Origin: Xylocopa sonorina | Lineage: Eukaryota > Arthropoda > Insecta > Hymenoptera > Apidae | Length of the DNA: 64,000 nucleotides | NCBI RefSeq assembly: GCF_050948175.1 | Contig: NW_027490135.1 | Span: 992,001-1,056,000 of the forward strand | Reading direction: 5' to 3' | Shown here: piece by piece, positions 9,890-22,200 of the stretch | Position numbering within the stretch: the first letter of the stretch is position 1 | How the letters are laid out: the number at the start of each line of letters is the position of its first letter | Position numbers and translations under genes: made by a program | Notes under the pieces: generated by a model | Databases searched by the model: none | Told to the model about the DNA's origin: nothing | What the model saw: the letters and a program-made list of their open reading frames with translations, nothing else

Positions 9890-12153
9890 TCTTAAAACGA
9901 GATATTGCATTTCATATCTATGTTTCATGATAAGATATAATATTCGTTGCGAAGTGTTATGCATTCCTCGTCTACGATTCAAATGAAAGTAAATGCGACA
10001 CTTCCTTGCAAGGAAATAACGATTGCAGATGTCTACGTATCGTAGCAATACTGTTCATATGATTCTTAAAACACGATATCGCATCTCATTTCTATGTATC
10101 ATGGTAAGATATAACATGATTTGCGAAGTGTTATGTGTTCCTCGTCTACTCTTCAAATGAATGTAAATGCGACACTTCCTTGCAAGGAAATAGCGTTTGC
10201 AAATGTCTACCTATCGTAGGGATGGAGTTCTAATGCTTCTTAAAACGTGATATCGCATCTCATATCTATGTTTCAGGATAAGATATAATATTCTTTGCGA
10301 AACGTTATGCATTCCTCGTCTACGATTCAAATGGATGTAAATGCGACACTTCCTTGCTAGGAAATAGCGTTTGCAAATGTCTACCTATCGCAGCAATAGT
10401 GTTCTAATGCTTCTTAAAACGCGATATCGCATCTCATTTCTATGTTTCATGGTAAGATATAATATGATTTGCGAAGTGTTATGTATTCCTCGTCTACGCT
10501 TCAAGTGAATGAAAATGCGACACTTCCTTGCAAGGAAATAGCGTTTGCAGATGTCTACTTATCGTAGGGATGGAGTTCTAATGCTTCTTAAAACGTGATA
10601 TCGCATCTCATATCTATGTTTCAAGATAAGATATAATATTCATTGCGAAGTGATATGCATTCCTCGTCTACGATTCAAATCGATGTAAATGCGACACTTC
10701 CTTGCTAGGACATAGCGTTTGCAGATATCTACGTATCGAAGCAATAGAGTTCAAGTGCTTCTTAAAACGAGATATCGCATCTCATTTCCATGTTTCATGA
10801 TAAGATGTAATATTCATTGCGAAGTGTTATGTATTCCGCGCCTACACTTCAAATGAATGTAAATGCGACACTTCCTTGCTAGGAAATAACTTTTGCAGAT
10901 GTCTACGTATCGTAGCAATAGAGCTCTAATGTTTCTTAAAACACGATATCGCATCTCATTTCTATGTTTCATGGTAAGATATAACATGATTTGCGAAGTG
11001 TTATGTGTTCCTCGTCTACTCTTCAAATGAATGTAAATGCGACACTTCCTTGCAAGGAAATAGCGTTTGCAAATGTCTACCTATCGTAGGGATGGAGTTC
11101 TAATGCTTCTTAAAACGTGATATCGCATCTCATATCTATGTTTCAGGATAAGATATAATATTCTTTGCGAAATGTTATGCATTCCTCGTCCACGATTCAA
11201 ATGGATGTAAATGCGACACTTCCTTGCTAGGACATAGCGTTTACAGATGTCTACGTATCGAAGCAATAGAGTTCAAATGCTTCTTAAAACGAGATATCGC
11301 ATCACATTTCCATGTTTCATGATAAGATGTAATATTCATTGCGAAGTGTTATGTATTCCTCGCCTACACTTCAAATGAATGTAAATGCGACACTTCCTTG
11401 CAAGGAAATAGCGTTTGCAGATGTCTACGTATCGAAGCAATGGAGTTCAAATGCTTCTTAAAACGAGATATTGCATCTCATATCTATGTTTCATGATAAG
11501 ATATAATATTCGTTGCGAAGTGTTATGCATTCCTCGTCTACGATTCAAATGAAAGTAAATGCGACACTTCCTTGCAAGGAAATAACGATTGCAGATGTCT
11601 ACCTATCGTAGCAATAGAGTTCTAATGCTTCTTAAAACGCGATATCGCAACTCATTTCTATGTATCATGGTAAGATATAATATGATTGGCGAAGTTCTAT
11701 GTATTCCTCGTCTACACTTCAATGAATGTAAATACGACACTTCCTTGCAAGGAAATAGCGTTTGCAGATGTCTACTTGTCTTAGCGATGGAGTTCTAACG
11801 CTTCTTAAAACGTGATATCGCATCTCATATCTATGTTTCAAGATAAGATATAATATTCATTGCGAAGTGTTATGCATTCCTCGTCTACGATTCAAATGGA
11901 TGTAAATGCGACACTTCCTTGCTAGGACAAAGCGTTTGCAGATGTCTGCGTATCGAAGCAATAGAGCTCAAATGCTTTTTAAAACGAGATGTAGTATCTA
12001 ATTTCCATGTTTCATGATAAGATGTAATATTTATTGCGAAGTGTTATGTATTCCTTGCCTACACTTCAAATGAATGTAAATGCGACACTTCCTTGCTAGG
12101 AAATGGCCTTTGCAGATGTCTAGGTATCGTAGCAATAGAGTTCTAACGCTTCT
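9890..12153. repeat. Second copy of the 6.06-8.33 kb satellite segment (22-unit offset)
   Basis: This stretch matches about 6,064-8,327 at an offset of 3,826 bp, equal to 22 units minus two bases; the two bases are the deletions at about 9,459 and 11,720. Ordered shared markers include AATACTGTTCATATG, TTCTTTGCGAAACG, GTGATATGCATTCC, GTATTCCGCGCC-type variants, TTGGCGAAGTTCTATG and GGAAATGGCCTTTGC. Homology stops at about 12,153, where TTAAAACGCG replaces TTACAACGCG. Differences between copies are scattered substitutions, so the duplication is older than the 9,220-bp one downstream. Confidence 0.85.
11657..11829. repeat. Short monomer, 173 bp (third copy of the CTTCAATG variant)
   Basis: Same deletion at about 11,720. 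It lies at an offset of 3,826 bp from the first copy as part of the 22-unit duplication. Confidence 0.9.
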
Positions 12154-15100
12154 TAAAACGCGATATCGCATCTCATTTCTATGTTTCATGGTAAGATGTA
12201 ATATGTTTTGCGAAGTGTTATGTATTCCTCCTCTACACTTCAAATGAATGTAAATGCGACACTTCCTTGCCAGGAAATAGCGTCTGCCGATGTCTAGGTA
12301 TCGTAGTAATAGAGTTCTAATGCTTCTTAAAACGTGATATCGCATCTCATTTCTATGTTTCATGGTAAGATATAATATGATTTGCGAAGTGTTATGTATT
12401 CCTCGCCTACACTTCAAATGAATGTAAATGCGACACTCCCTTGCTAGGAAAAAGCGTTTGCAGATGTCTACGTATCGTAGCAATAGAGTTGTAATGCTTC
12501 TTAAAGCGCGATATGGCATCTCATTTCTATGTTTCATGGTAGGATATAATATGATTTGCGAAGTGTTATGTATTCCTCGCCTGCACTTCAAATGAATGAA
12601 AATGCGACACTTCCTTGCAAGCAAATAGCGTTTGCAGATGTCTACTTATCGTAGGGATGGAGTTCTAATGCTTCTTAAAACGTGATATCGCATCTCATAT
12701 CTATGTTTCAAGATAAGATATAATATTCATTGCGAAGTGTTATGCATTCCTCGTCTACGATTCAAATGGATGTAAATGCGACACTTCCTTACTAGGAAAT
12801 AGCGTTTGCAGATGTCTACGTATCGTAGCAATAGAGTTCTAATGCTTCTTAATACGCGATATCGCATCTCATTTCCATGTATCATGGTAAGATATAATAT
12901 GATTTGCGAAGTGTCATGTATTCCTCGTCTACACTTCAAATGAATGTAAATGCGACACTTCCTTGCTAGGAAATAGCTTCTGCAGATGTCTAGGTATCGT
13001 AGCAATGGAGTTCTAATGCTTCTTACAACGCGATATCGCATCTCATATCTCTGTTTCAAGATAAGATATAATATGATTTGCGAAGTGTCATGTATTCCTC
13101 GTCTACGATTCAAATGGATGTAAATGCGACACTTCCTTGCTAGGAAATAGCGTTTGCAGATGTCTACGTATCGTAGCAATAGAGTTCTAATGCTTCTTAA
13201 TACGCGATATCGCATCTCATTTCTATGTTTCATGGTAAGATATAACATGATTTGCGAAGTGTCATGTATTCCTCGTCTACACTTCAAATGAATGTAAATG
13301 CGACACTTCCTTGCTAGGAAATAGCGTCTACAGATGTCTAGGTATCGTAGCAATAGAGTTCTAATGCTTCTTAAAACGCGATATCGCACCTCATTTCTAT
13401 GTTTCATGGTAAGATGTAATATGATCTGCGAAGTGTTATGTATTCCTCGTCTACACTTCAAATGAATGTAAATGCGACACTTCCTTGCAAGGAAATAGCG
13501 TTTGCAGATATCTACGTATCGAAGCAATAGAGTTCAAATGCGTCTTAAAAGAGATATTGCATCTCATATCTATGTTTCATGATAAGATATAATATTCATT
13601 GTGAAGTGTATGCATTCCTCGTCTACGATTCAAATGAAAGTAAATGCGACACTTCCTTGCAAGGAAATAACGATTGCAGATGTCTACGTATCGTAGCAAT
13701 AGAGTTCATATGATTCTTAAAACGCGATATCGCATATCATTTCTATGTTTCATGGTAAGATATAACATGATTTGCGAAGTGTTATGTATTCCTCGTCTAC
13801 ACTTCAAATGAATTTGAATGCGATACTTCCTCGCTAGGAAATAGCGTTAGCAGATGTCTACGTATCGTAGCACTAGCTTTCTAATGCTTCTTAGAACGCG
13901 ATATCGCATCTCATTTCTATGTTTCATGGTAATATAAAATATGATTTGCGAAGTGTCATGTATTCCTCGTCTACACTTCACATGAATGTAAATGCGACAC
14001 TTCCTTGCTAGGAAAAAGCGTCTGCAGATGTCTAGGTATCGCAGCAATGGAGTTCTAATGCTTCTTAAAACACGATATCCCATCTCATTTCTATGTTTCA
14101 TGGTAAGATGTAATATGATTTGCGAAGTGTTATGTATTCCTCCTCTACACTTCAAATGAATGTAAATGCGACACTTCCTTGCAAGGAAATAGCGTTTGCA
14201 AATGTCTACCTATCGTAGCAATAGTGTTCTAATGCTTCTTAAAACGAGATATTGGATCACATATCTATGTTTCATGATAAGATATGATATTCATTGCGAA
14301 GTGTTATGCATTCCTCGTCTACGATTCAAATGGATGTAAATGCGACACTTCCTTGCTAGGACATAGCGTTTGCAGATGTCTACGTATCGAAGCAAAAGGG
14401 TTCAAATGCTTCTTAAAACGAGATATCGCATCTCATTTCCATGTTTCATGGTAAGATGTAATATTCATTGCGAAGTGTTATGTATTCCTCGCCTACACTT
14501 CAAATGAATACAAATGCGACACTACCTTGCTAGGAAATAGCGTTTGCAGATGTCTACGTATCGTAGCAATAGAGTTCTAATGCTTCTTAATACGCGATAC
14601 CGCATCTCATTTCTATGTTTCATGGTAAGATATAATATGATTTGCGAAGTGTCATGTATTCCTCGTCTGCACTTCAAACGAATGTAAATGCGACACTTCC
14701 TTGCTAGGAAATAGCGTCTGCAGATGACTAGGTATCATAGCAATAGAGTTCTAATGCTTCTTACAACGCGATATCGCATCTCATTTCTATGTTTCATGAT
14801 AAGATATAATATGATTTGCGAAGTGTCATGTATTCCTCGTCTACACTTCAAATGAATGTAAATGCGACACTTCCTTGCTAGGAAATAGCGTCTGCAGATG
14901 ACTAGGTATCGTAGCAATAGAGTTCTAATGCTTCTTAAAACGTGATATCGCATCTCATTTCTATGTTTCATGGTAAGATATAATATGATTTGCGAAGTGT
15001 TATGTATTCCTCGTCTACACTTCAAATGAATGTAAATGCGACACTTCCTTGAAAGGAAATAGCGTTTGCAAATGTCTACCTATCGCAGCAATAGTGTTCT

Positions 15101-16298
15101 AATGCCTCTTAAAACGCGATATCGCATCTCATTTCTATGTTTCATGGTAAGATATAATATGATTTGCGAAGTGTTATGTATTCCTCGTCTACACTTCAAA
15201 TGAATGAAAATGCGACACTTCCCTGCAAGGAAATGGCGTTTGCAGATGTCTACTTATCGTAGGGATGGAGTTCTAATGCTTCTTAAAACGTGATATCGCA
15301 TCTCATATCTATGTTTCAAGATAAGATATAATATTCATTGCGAAGTGTTATGCATTCCTCGTCTACGAGTCAAATGGATGTAAATGCGACACTTCCTTGC
15401 TAGGACATAGCGTCTGCAGATGTCTAGGTATCGTAGCAATAGAGTTCTAATGCTTCTTAAAACGCGATATCGCATCTCATTTCTATGTTTCATGGTAAGA
15501 TATAATATGATTTGCGAAGTGTCAGGTATTCCTCGTCTACACTTCAAATGAATGTAAATGCGACACTTCTTTGCTAGGAAATAGCGTCTGCAGATATCTA
15601 GGTATCGTAGCAATAGAGTTCTAATGCTTCTTAAAACGCGATATCTCATCTCATTTCTATGTTTCATGGTAAGATATAATATTCATTGCGAAGTGTTATG
15701 CATTCCTCGTCTACGAGTCAAACGGATGTAAATGCGACACTTCCTTGCTAGGACATAGCGTTTGCAGATGTCTGCGTATCGAAGCAATAGATGTCAAATG
15801 CTCCTTAAAACGAGATATCGCATCTCATTTCTATGTTTCATGGTAAGATATAATATCATTTGCGAAGTGTCATGTATTCCTCGTCTACACTTCAAATGAA
15901 TGTAAGTGCGACACTTCTTTGCTAGTAAATAGTGTCTGCAGATGTCTAGGTATCGTAGCAATAGAGTTCTAATGCTTCTTAAAACGCGATATCGCATCTC
16001 ATTTCTATGTTTCATGGTAAGATGTAATATGATTTGCGAAGTGTTATGTATTCCTCGTCTACACTTCAAATGAATGTAAATGCTACACTTCCTTGCAAGG
16101 AAATAGCGTTTGCAGATGTCTACGTATCGAAGCAATAGAGTTCAAATGCTTCTTAAAACGAGATATTGCATCTCATATCTATGTTTCATGATAAGATATA
16201 ATATTCATTGCGAAGTGTTATGCGTTCCTCGTCTACGATTCAAATGAAAGTAAATGCGACACTTCCTTCCAAGGAAATAACGATTGCAGATGTCTACG
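12154..16298. repeat. Diverged satellite segment without a clear long repeat of its own
   Basis: About 24 units mix class A (GTGTCATG, TTACAACGCG) with class B (TTCAAGATAAG, GATTCAAATGGATG). Part of it, about 12,670-13,350, resembles about 17,365-18,045 in order at an offset near 4,694 bp (27 units minus four deleted bases), sharing CTTAATACGCG, AATAGCTTCTGC and TTACAACGCG. Two adjacent units (13,396-13,568 and 13,569-13,741) are each one base short. The segment has many unit-private substitutions, as expected for an older, less homogenised part of an array. Confidence 0.75.
13396..13741. repeat. Two adjacent short monomers, 173 bp each
   Basis: The first (13,396-13,568) lacks one base at about 13,550 (CTTAAAAGAGAT for CTTAAAACGAGAT). 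The second (13,569-13,741) lacks one at about 13,609 (GAAGTGTATGC for GAAGTGTTATGC). Neither deletion was seen elsewhere, so this pair has not been spread within the window. Confidence 0.88.
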
Positions 16299-19200
16299 TA
16301 TCGTAGCAATAGTGTTAATATGATTCTTAAAACGCGATATCGCATCTCATTTCTACGTTTCATGGTAAGATATAACATGATTTGCGAAGTGTTATGTATT
16401 CCTCGTCTACACATCAAATGAATGTAAAGGTGACACTTCCTTGCTAAGAAATAGCGTTTGCAGATGTCTACCTATCGTAGCAATAGAGTTCTGATGCTTT
16501 TTAAAACTCGATATCGCAACTCATTTCTATGTATCATGGTAAGATATAATATGATTGGCGAAGTTTTATGTATTCCTCGTCTACACTTCAAATGAATGTA
16601 AATGCGACACTTCCTTGCAAGGAAATAGCCTTTGCAGATGCCTACTTATCGTAGGGATGGAGTTCTAATGCTTCCTAAAACGTGATATCGCATCTCATAT
16701 CTATGTTTCAAGATAAGATACAATATTCATTGCGAAGTGTTATGCATTCCTCGTCTACGATTCAAATGGATGTAAATGCGACACTTCTTTGCTAGGACAT
16801 AGCGTTTGCAGATGTCTACGTATCGAAGCAATAGAGTTCAAATGCTTCTTAAAAAGAGATATCGCATCTAATTTCCATGTTTCATGATAAGATGTAATAT
16901 TTATTGCGAAGTTATGTATTCCTCGCCTACACTTCAAATGATTGTAAATGCGACACTTCCTCGCTAGGAAATGGCGTTTGCAGATGTCTACGTATCGAAG
17001 CAATAGAGTTCAAATGCTTCTTAAAACGAGATATTGCATCTCATTTCCATGTTTCATGATAAGATGTAATATTCATTGCGAAGTGTTATGTATTCCTCGC
17101 CTACACTTCAAATGAATACAAATGCGACACTTCCTTGCTAGGAAATAGCGTTTGCAGATGTCTAGGTACCGTAGCAATAGAGTTCTAATGCTTGCTACAA
17201 CGCGATATCGCATCCCATTTCTATGTTTCATGGTAAGATATAATATGATTTGCGAAGTGTCATGTATTCCTCGTCTACACTTCAAATGAATGTGAATGTG
17301 ACACTTCCTTGCTAGGAAATAGCGTCTGCAGATGTCTAGGTATCGTAGCAATAGAGTTCAAATGCTTCTTAAAACGAGATATCGCATCTCATATCTATGT
17401 TTCAAGATAAGATATAATATTCATTGCGAAGTGTTATGCATTCCTCGTCTACGATTCAAATGGATGTAAATGCGACACTTCCTTGCTAGGAAATAGCGTT
17501 TGCAGATGTCTACGTATCGTAGCAATAGAGTTCTAATGCTTCTTAATACGCGATATCGCATCTCATTTCTGTGTTTCATGGTAAGATATAATATGATTTG
17601 CGAAGTGTCATGTATTCCTCGTCTACACTTCAAATGAATGTAAATGCGACACTTCCTTGCTAGGAAATAGCTTCTGCAGATGTCTAGGTATCGTAGCAAT
17701 GGAGTTCTAATGCTTCTTACAACGCGATATCGCATCTCATATCTATGTTTCAAGATAAGATATAATATGATTTGCGAAGTGTCATGTATTCCTCGTCTAC
17801 GATTCAAATGGATGTAAATGCGACATTTCCTTGCTAGGAAATAGCTTTTGCAGATGTCTACGTATCGTAGCAATAGAGTTCTAATGCTCCTTAATACGAG
17901 ATATCGCATCTCATTTCTATGTTTCATGGTAAGATGTAATATGATTTGCGAAGTGTTATGTATTCCTCGCCTACACTTCAAATGAATACAAATGCGACAC
18001 TTCCTTGCTAGGAAATAGCGTTTGCAGATGTCTACGTATCGTAGCAATAGAGTTCCAATGCTTCTTAAAACGCGATATTGCATCTCATTTCTATGTTTCA
18101 TGGTAAGATATAATATGATTTGCGAAGTGTCATGTATTCCTCGTCTACACTTCAAATGAATGTAAATGCGACTCTTCTTAGCTAGGAAATAGCATCTGCA
18201 GATGTCTAGGTATCGTAGCAATGGAGATATAATGCTTCTTAAAACGCGATATCGCATCTCATTTCTATGTTTCATGGTAAGATGTAATATGTTTTGCGAA
18301 GTGTTATGTATTCCTCCTCTACACTTCAAATGAATGTAAATGCGACACTTCCTTGCCAGGAAATAGCGTTTGCAAATGTCTACCTATCGTAGCAATTGTG
18401 CTCTAATGCTTCTTAAAACGCGATATCGCATCTCATTTCTATGTTTCATGGTAAGATATAATATGATTTGCGAAGTGTCATGTATTCCTCGTCTACGATT
18501 CAAATGGATGTAAATGCGACACTTCCTTGCTAGGACATAGCGTTTGCAGATGTCTACGTATCGAAGCAATAGTGTTCAAATGCTTCTTAAAACGAGATAT
18601 CGCATCTCATTTCCATGTTTCATGATAAGATGTAATATTCATTGCGAAGTGTTATGTATTCCTCGCCTACACTTCAAATGAATACAAATGCGACACTTCC
18701 TTGCTAGGATATAGCGTTTGCAGATGTCTACGTATCGTAGCAATAGAGTTCTAATGCTTCTTAAAACGCGATATTGCATCTCATTTCTATGTTTCATGGT
18801 AAAATATAATGTGATTTGCGAAGTGTCATGTATTCCTCGACTGCACTTCAAATGAATGTAAATGCGACACTTCCTTGCTAGGAAATAGCGTCTGCAGATG
18901 TCTAGGTACCGTAGCAATAGAGTTCTAATGCTTCTTACAACGCGATATCGCATCCCATTTCTATGTTTCATGGTAAGATATAATATGATTTGCGAAGTGT
19001 CATGTATTCCTCGTCTACACTTCAAATGAACGTAAATGCGACTCTTCTTTGTTAGGAAATAGCGTCTGCAGATGTCTAGGTATCGTAGCAATAGAGTTCT
19101 AATGCTTCTTAAAACGCGATATCGCATCTCATTTCTATGTTTCATGGTAAGATATAATATGATTTGCGAAGTGTTACGTATTCCTCGTCTACACTTCAAA

Positions 19201-22200
19201 TGAATGTGAATGCGACACTTCCTCTCTAGAAAATAGCGTTTGCAGATGTCTACGTATCGTAGCAATAGAGTTCTAATACTTCTTAAAACGCGATATCGCA
19301 TCTCATTTCTATGTTTCATGGTAAGATATAACATGATTTGCGATGTGTTATGTATTCCTCGTCTACAATTCAAATGAATGTGAATGCGATACTTCCTCGC
19401 TAGGAAATAGCGTTTGCAGATGTCTACGTATCGTAGCAATAGCTTTCTAATGCTTCTTAAAACGCGAAATCGCATCTCATTTCTGTGTTTCATGGTAAGA
19501 TATAATATGATTTGCGAAGTGTTATGTATTCCTCGTCTTCACTTCAAATGAATGTAAATGCGTCACTACCTTGCAAGGAAATAGCGTTTGCAAATGTCTA
19601 CCTATCGTAGCAATAGTGCTCTAAGGCTTCTTAAAACGCGATATCGCATCTCATTTCTATGTTTCATGGTAAGATATAATATGATTTGCGAAGTGTTATG
19701 TGTTCCTCGTCTACACTTCAGATGAATGTAAATGCGACACTTCCTTGCAAGGAAATAGCGTTTGCAGATGTCTACGTATCGTAGCAATAGAGTTCTAGTG
19801 CTTCTTAAAACGCGATATCGCATCTCATTTCTATGTTTCATGGTAAGATAAAATATGATTTGCGAAGTGTTATGTATTCCTCGTCTGCACTTCAAATGAA
19901 TGTAAATGCGACACTTCCTTGCAAGGAAATAGTGTTTGCAGATGTCTACGTATCGTAGCAATAGAGTTCTTATGATTCTTCAAACGCGATATCGCATCTC
20001 ATTTCTATATTTCATGGTAAGATATAATATGATTTGCGAAGTGTTATGTATTCCTCGTCTACACTTCAAATTAATGTAAATGCGATACTTGCTTGCTAGG
20101 AAATAGCGTCTCCAGATGTCTAGGTATCGTAGCGATAGAGTTCTTATGATTCTTAAAACGCGATATCGCATCTCATTTCTATGTTTCATGGTAAGATACA
20201 ACATGATTTGCGAAGTGTTATGTATTCCTCGTCTACACTTCAAATGAATGTGAATGCGATACTTCCTCGCTAGGAAATAGCGTTTGCAGATGTCTACGTA
20301 TCGTAGCAATAGCTTTCTAATGCTACTTAAAACGCGAAATCGCATCTCATTTCTATGTTTCATGGTAAGATATAATATGATTTGCGAAGTGTTATGTATT
20401 CCTCGTCTACACTTCGAATGAATGTGAATGCGACACTTCCTCGCTAGGAAATAGCGTTTGCAGATGTCTACGTATCGTAGCAATAGATTTCTAATGCTTC
20501 TTAAAACGCGATATCGCATCCCATTTCTATGTTTCATGGTAAGATGTAATATGATTTGCGAAGTGTCATGTATTCTTCGTCTACACTTCAAATGATTGTA
20601 AATGCGACACTTCCTTACAAGGAAATAGCGTTTGCAGATGTTTACCTATCGTAGCAATAGAGTTCTAATGCTTCTTAAAACGAGATATTGCATCTCATAT
20701 CTATGTTTCATGATAAGATATAATATTCATTGCGAAGTCTCTTGCATTTCTCGTCTACGATTCAAATGAAAGTAAATGCGACACTTCCTTGCAAGGAAAT
20801 AGCGTTTGCAGATGTCTACGTATAGTAGCAATAGAGTTGATATGATACTTAAAACGCGATATCGTATCTCATTTCTATGTTTCATGGTAAGATATAACAT
20901 GATTTGCGAAGTGTTATGTATTTCTCGTCTACACTTCAAATGAATGTGAATGCGATACTGCCTCGCTAGGAAATAGCGTTTGCAGATATCGACGTATCGT
21001 AGCAATAGCTTTCTAATGCTTCTTAGAACGCGATATCGCATTTCATTTCTATGTTTCATGGTAAGATATAATATGATTTGCGAAGTGTCATCTATTCCTC
21101 GTCTACACTTCAAATGAATGTAAATGCGACACTTCCTTGCTAGGAAAACGCGTCTGCAGATATCTAGGTATCATAGCAATAGAGTTCTAATGCTTTTTAA
21201 AACGAGATATTGCATCTCATATCTATGTTTCATGATAAGATATAATATTCATTGCGAAGTGTTATGCATTCCTCGTCTACGATTCAAATGAAAGTAAATG
21301 CGACACTTCCTTGCAAGGAAATAACGATTGCAGATGTCAACGTATCGTAGCAATAGAGTTCATATGATTCTTAAAACGCGATATCGCATCTCATTTCTAT
21401 GTTTCATGGTATGATATAACATGATTTGCGAAGTGTTATGTATTCCACGTCTACACTTCAAATGAATGTGAATGCGATTCTTCCTCGCTAGGAAATAGCG
21501 TTTGCAGATGTCTACGTATCGTAGCAATAGCTTTCTAATGCTTCTTAAAACGCGATATCGCATCTCATTTCTATGTTTCACGGTAAGATATAATATGATT
21601 TGCGAAGTGTCATGTATTCCTCGTCTACACTTCAAATGAATGTAAATGCGACACTTCCTTGCTAGGAAATAGCGTCTGCAGATATCTAGGTATCGTAGCA
21701 ATAGAGTTCTAATGCTTCTTAATTCGCGATATCGCATCTCATTTCTATGTTTCATGGTAAGATGTAATATGATTTGCGAAGTGTTATGTATTCCTCCACT
21801 ACACTTCAAATGAATGTAAATGCGACACTTCCTTGTCAGGAAATGGCGTTTGCAAATTTCTACCTATCGTGGTAATAATGTTCTAGTGCTTCTTAAAACG
21901 CGATATCGCATCTGATTTCTATGTTTCATGGTAAGATATAATATGATTTGCGAAGTGTTATGTATTCCTCGTCTACACTTCAAATTAATGTAAATGCGAC
22001 ACTTCCTTGCTAGGAAATTGCGTCTGCAGATATCCAGGTATCGTAGCAATAGAGTTCTAATGCTTCTTAAAACGAGATATTGCATCTCATATCTATGTTT
22101 CATGATAAGATATAATATTCATTGCGAAGTATTATGCATTCCTCGTCTACGATTCAAATGAAAGTAAATGCGACACTTCCTTGCAAGGAAATAACGATTG

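Larger units (their letters stand above)
7771..9890. repeat. Mosaic satellite segment between 9-mer and 22-mer related blocks
   Basis: Three joined pieces can be seen. About 7,771-8,330 carries the CTTCAATGAATG one-base deletion and class B units. About 8,330-9,180 holds class A units with GTGTCATG and TTACAACGCG, partly duplicated in the neighbourhood and matching 2.9-3.4 kb. About 9,180-9,575 repeats 7,615-8,010 at an offset of 1,565 bp, including the same one-base deletion. The piece about 9,600-9,947 is followed by a near copy at 9,948-10,295 (a 348-bp dimer duplication, with AATACTGTTCATATG in both). Confidence 0.78.

Noticed and set aside
7763..11798. Three plus-strand 69-codon frames at 7,763, 9,328 and 11,589
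   Set aside because: They exist only because the same one-base deletion joins two frames in three copies of a single monomer.
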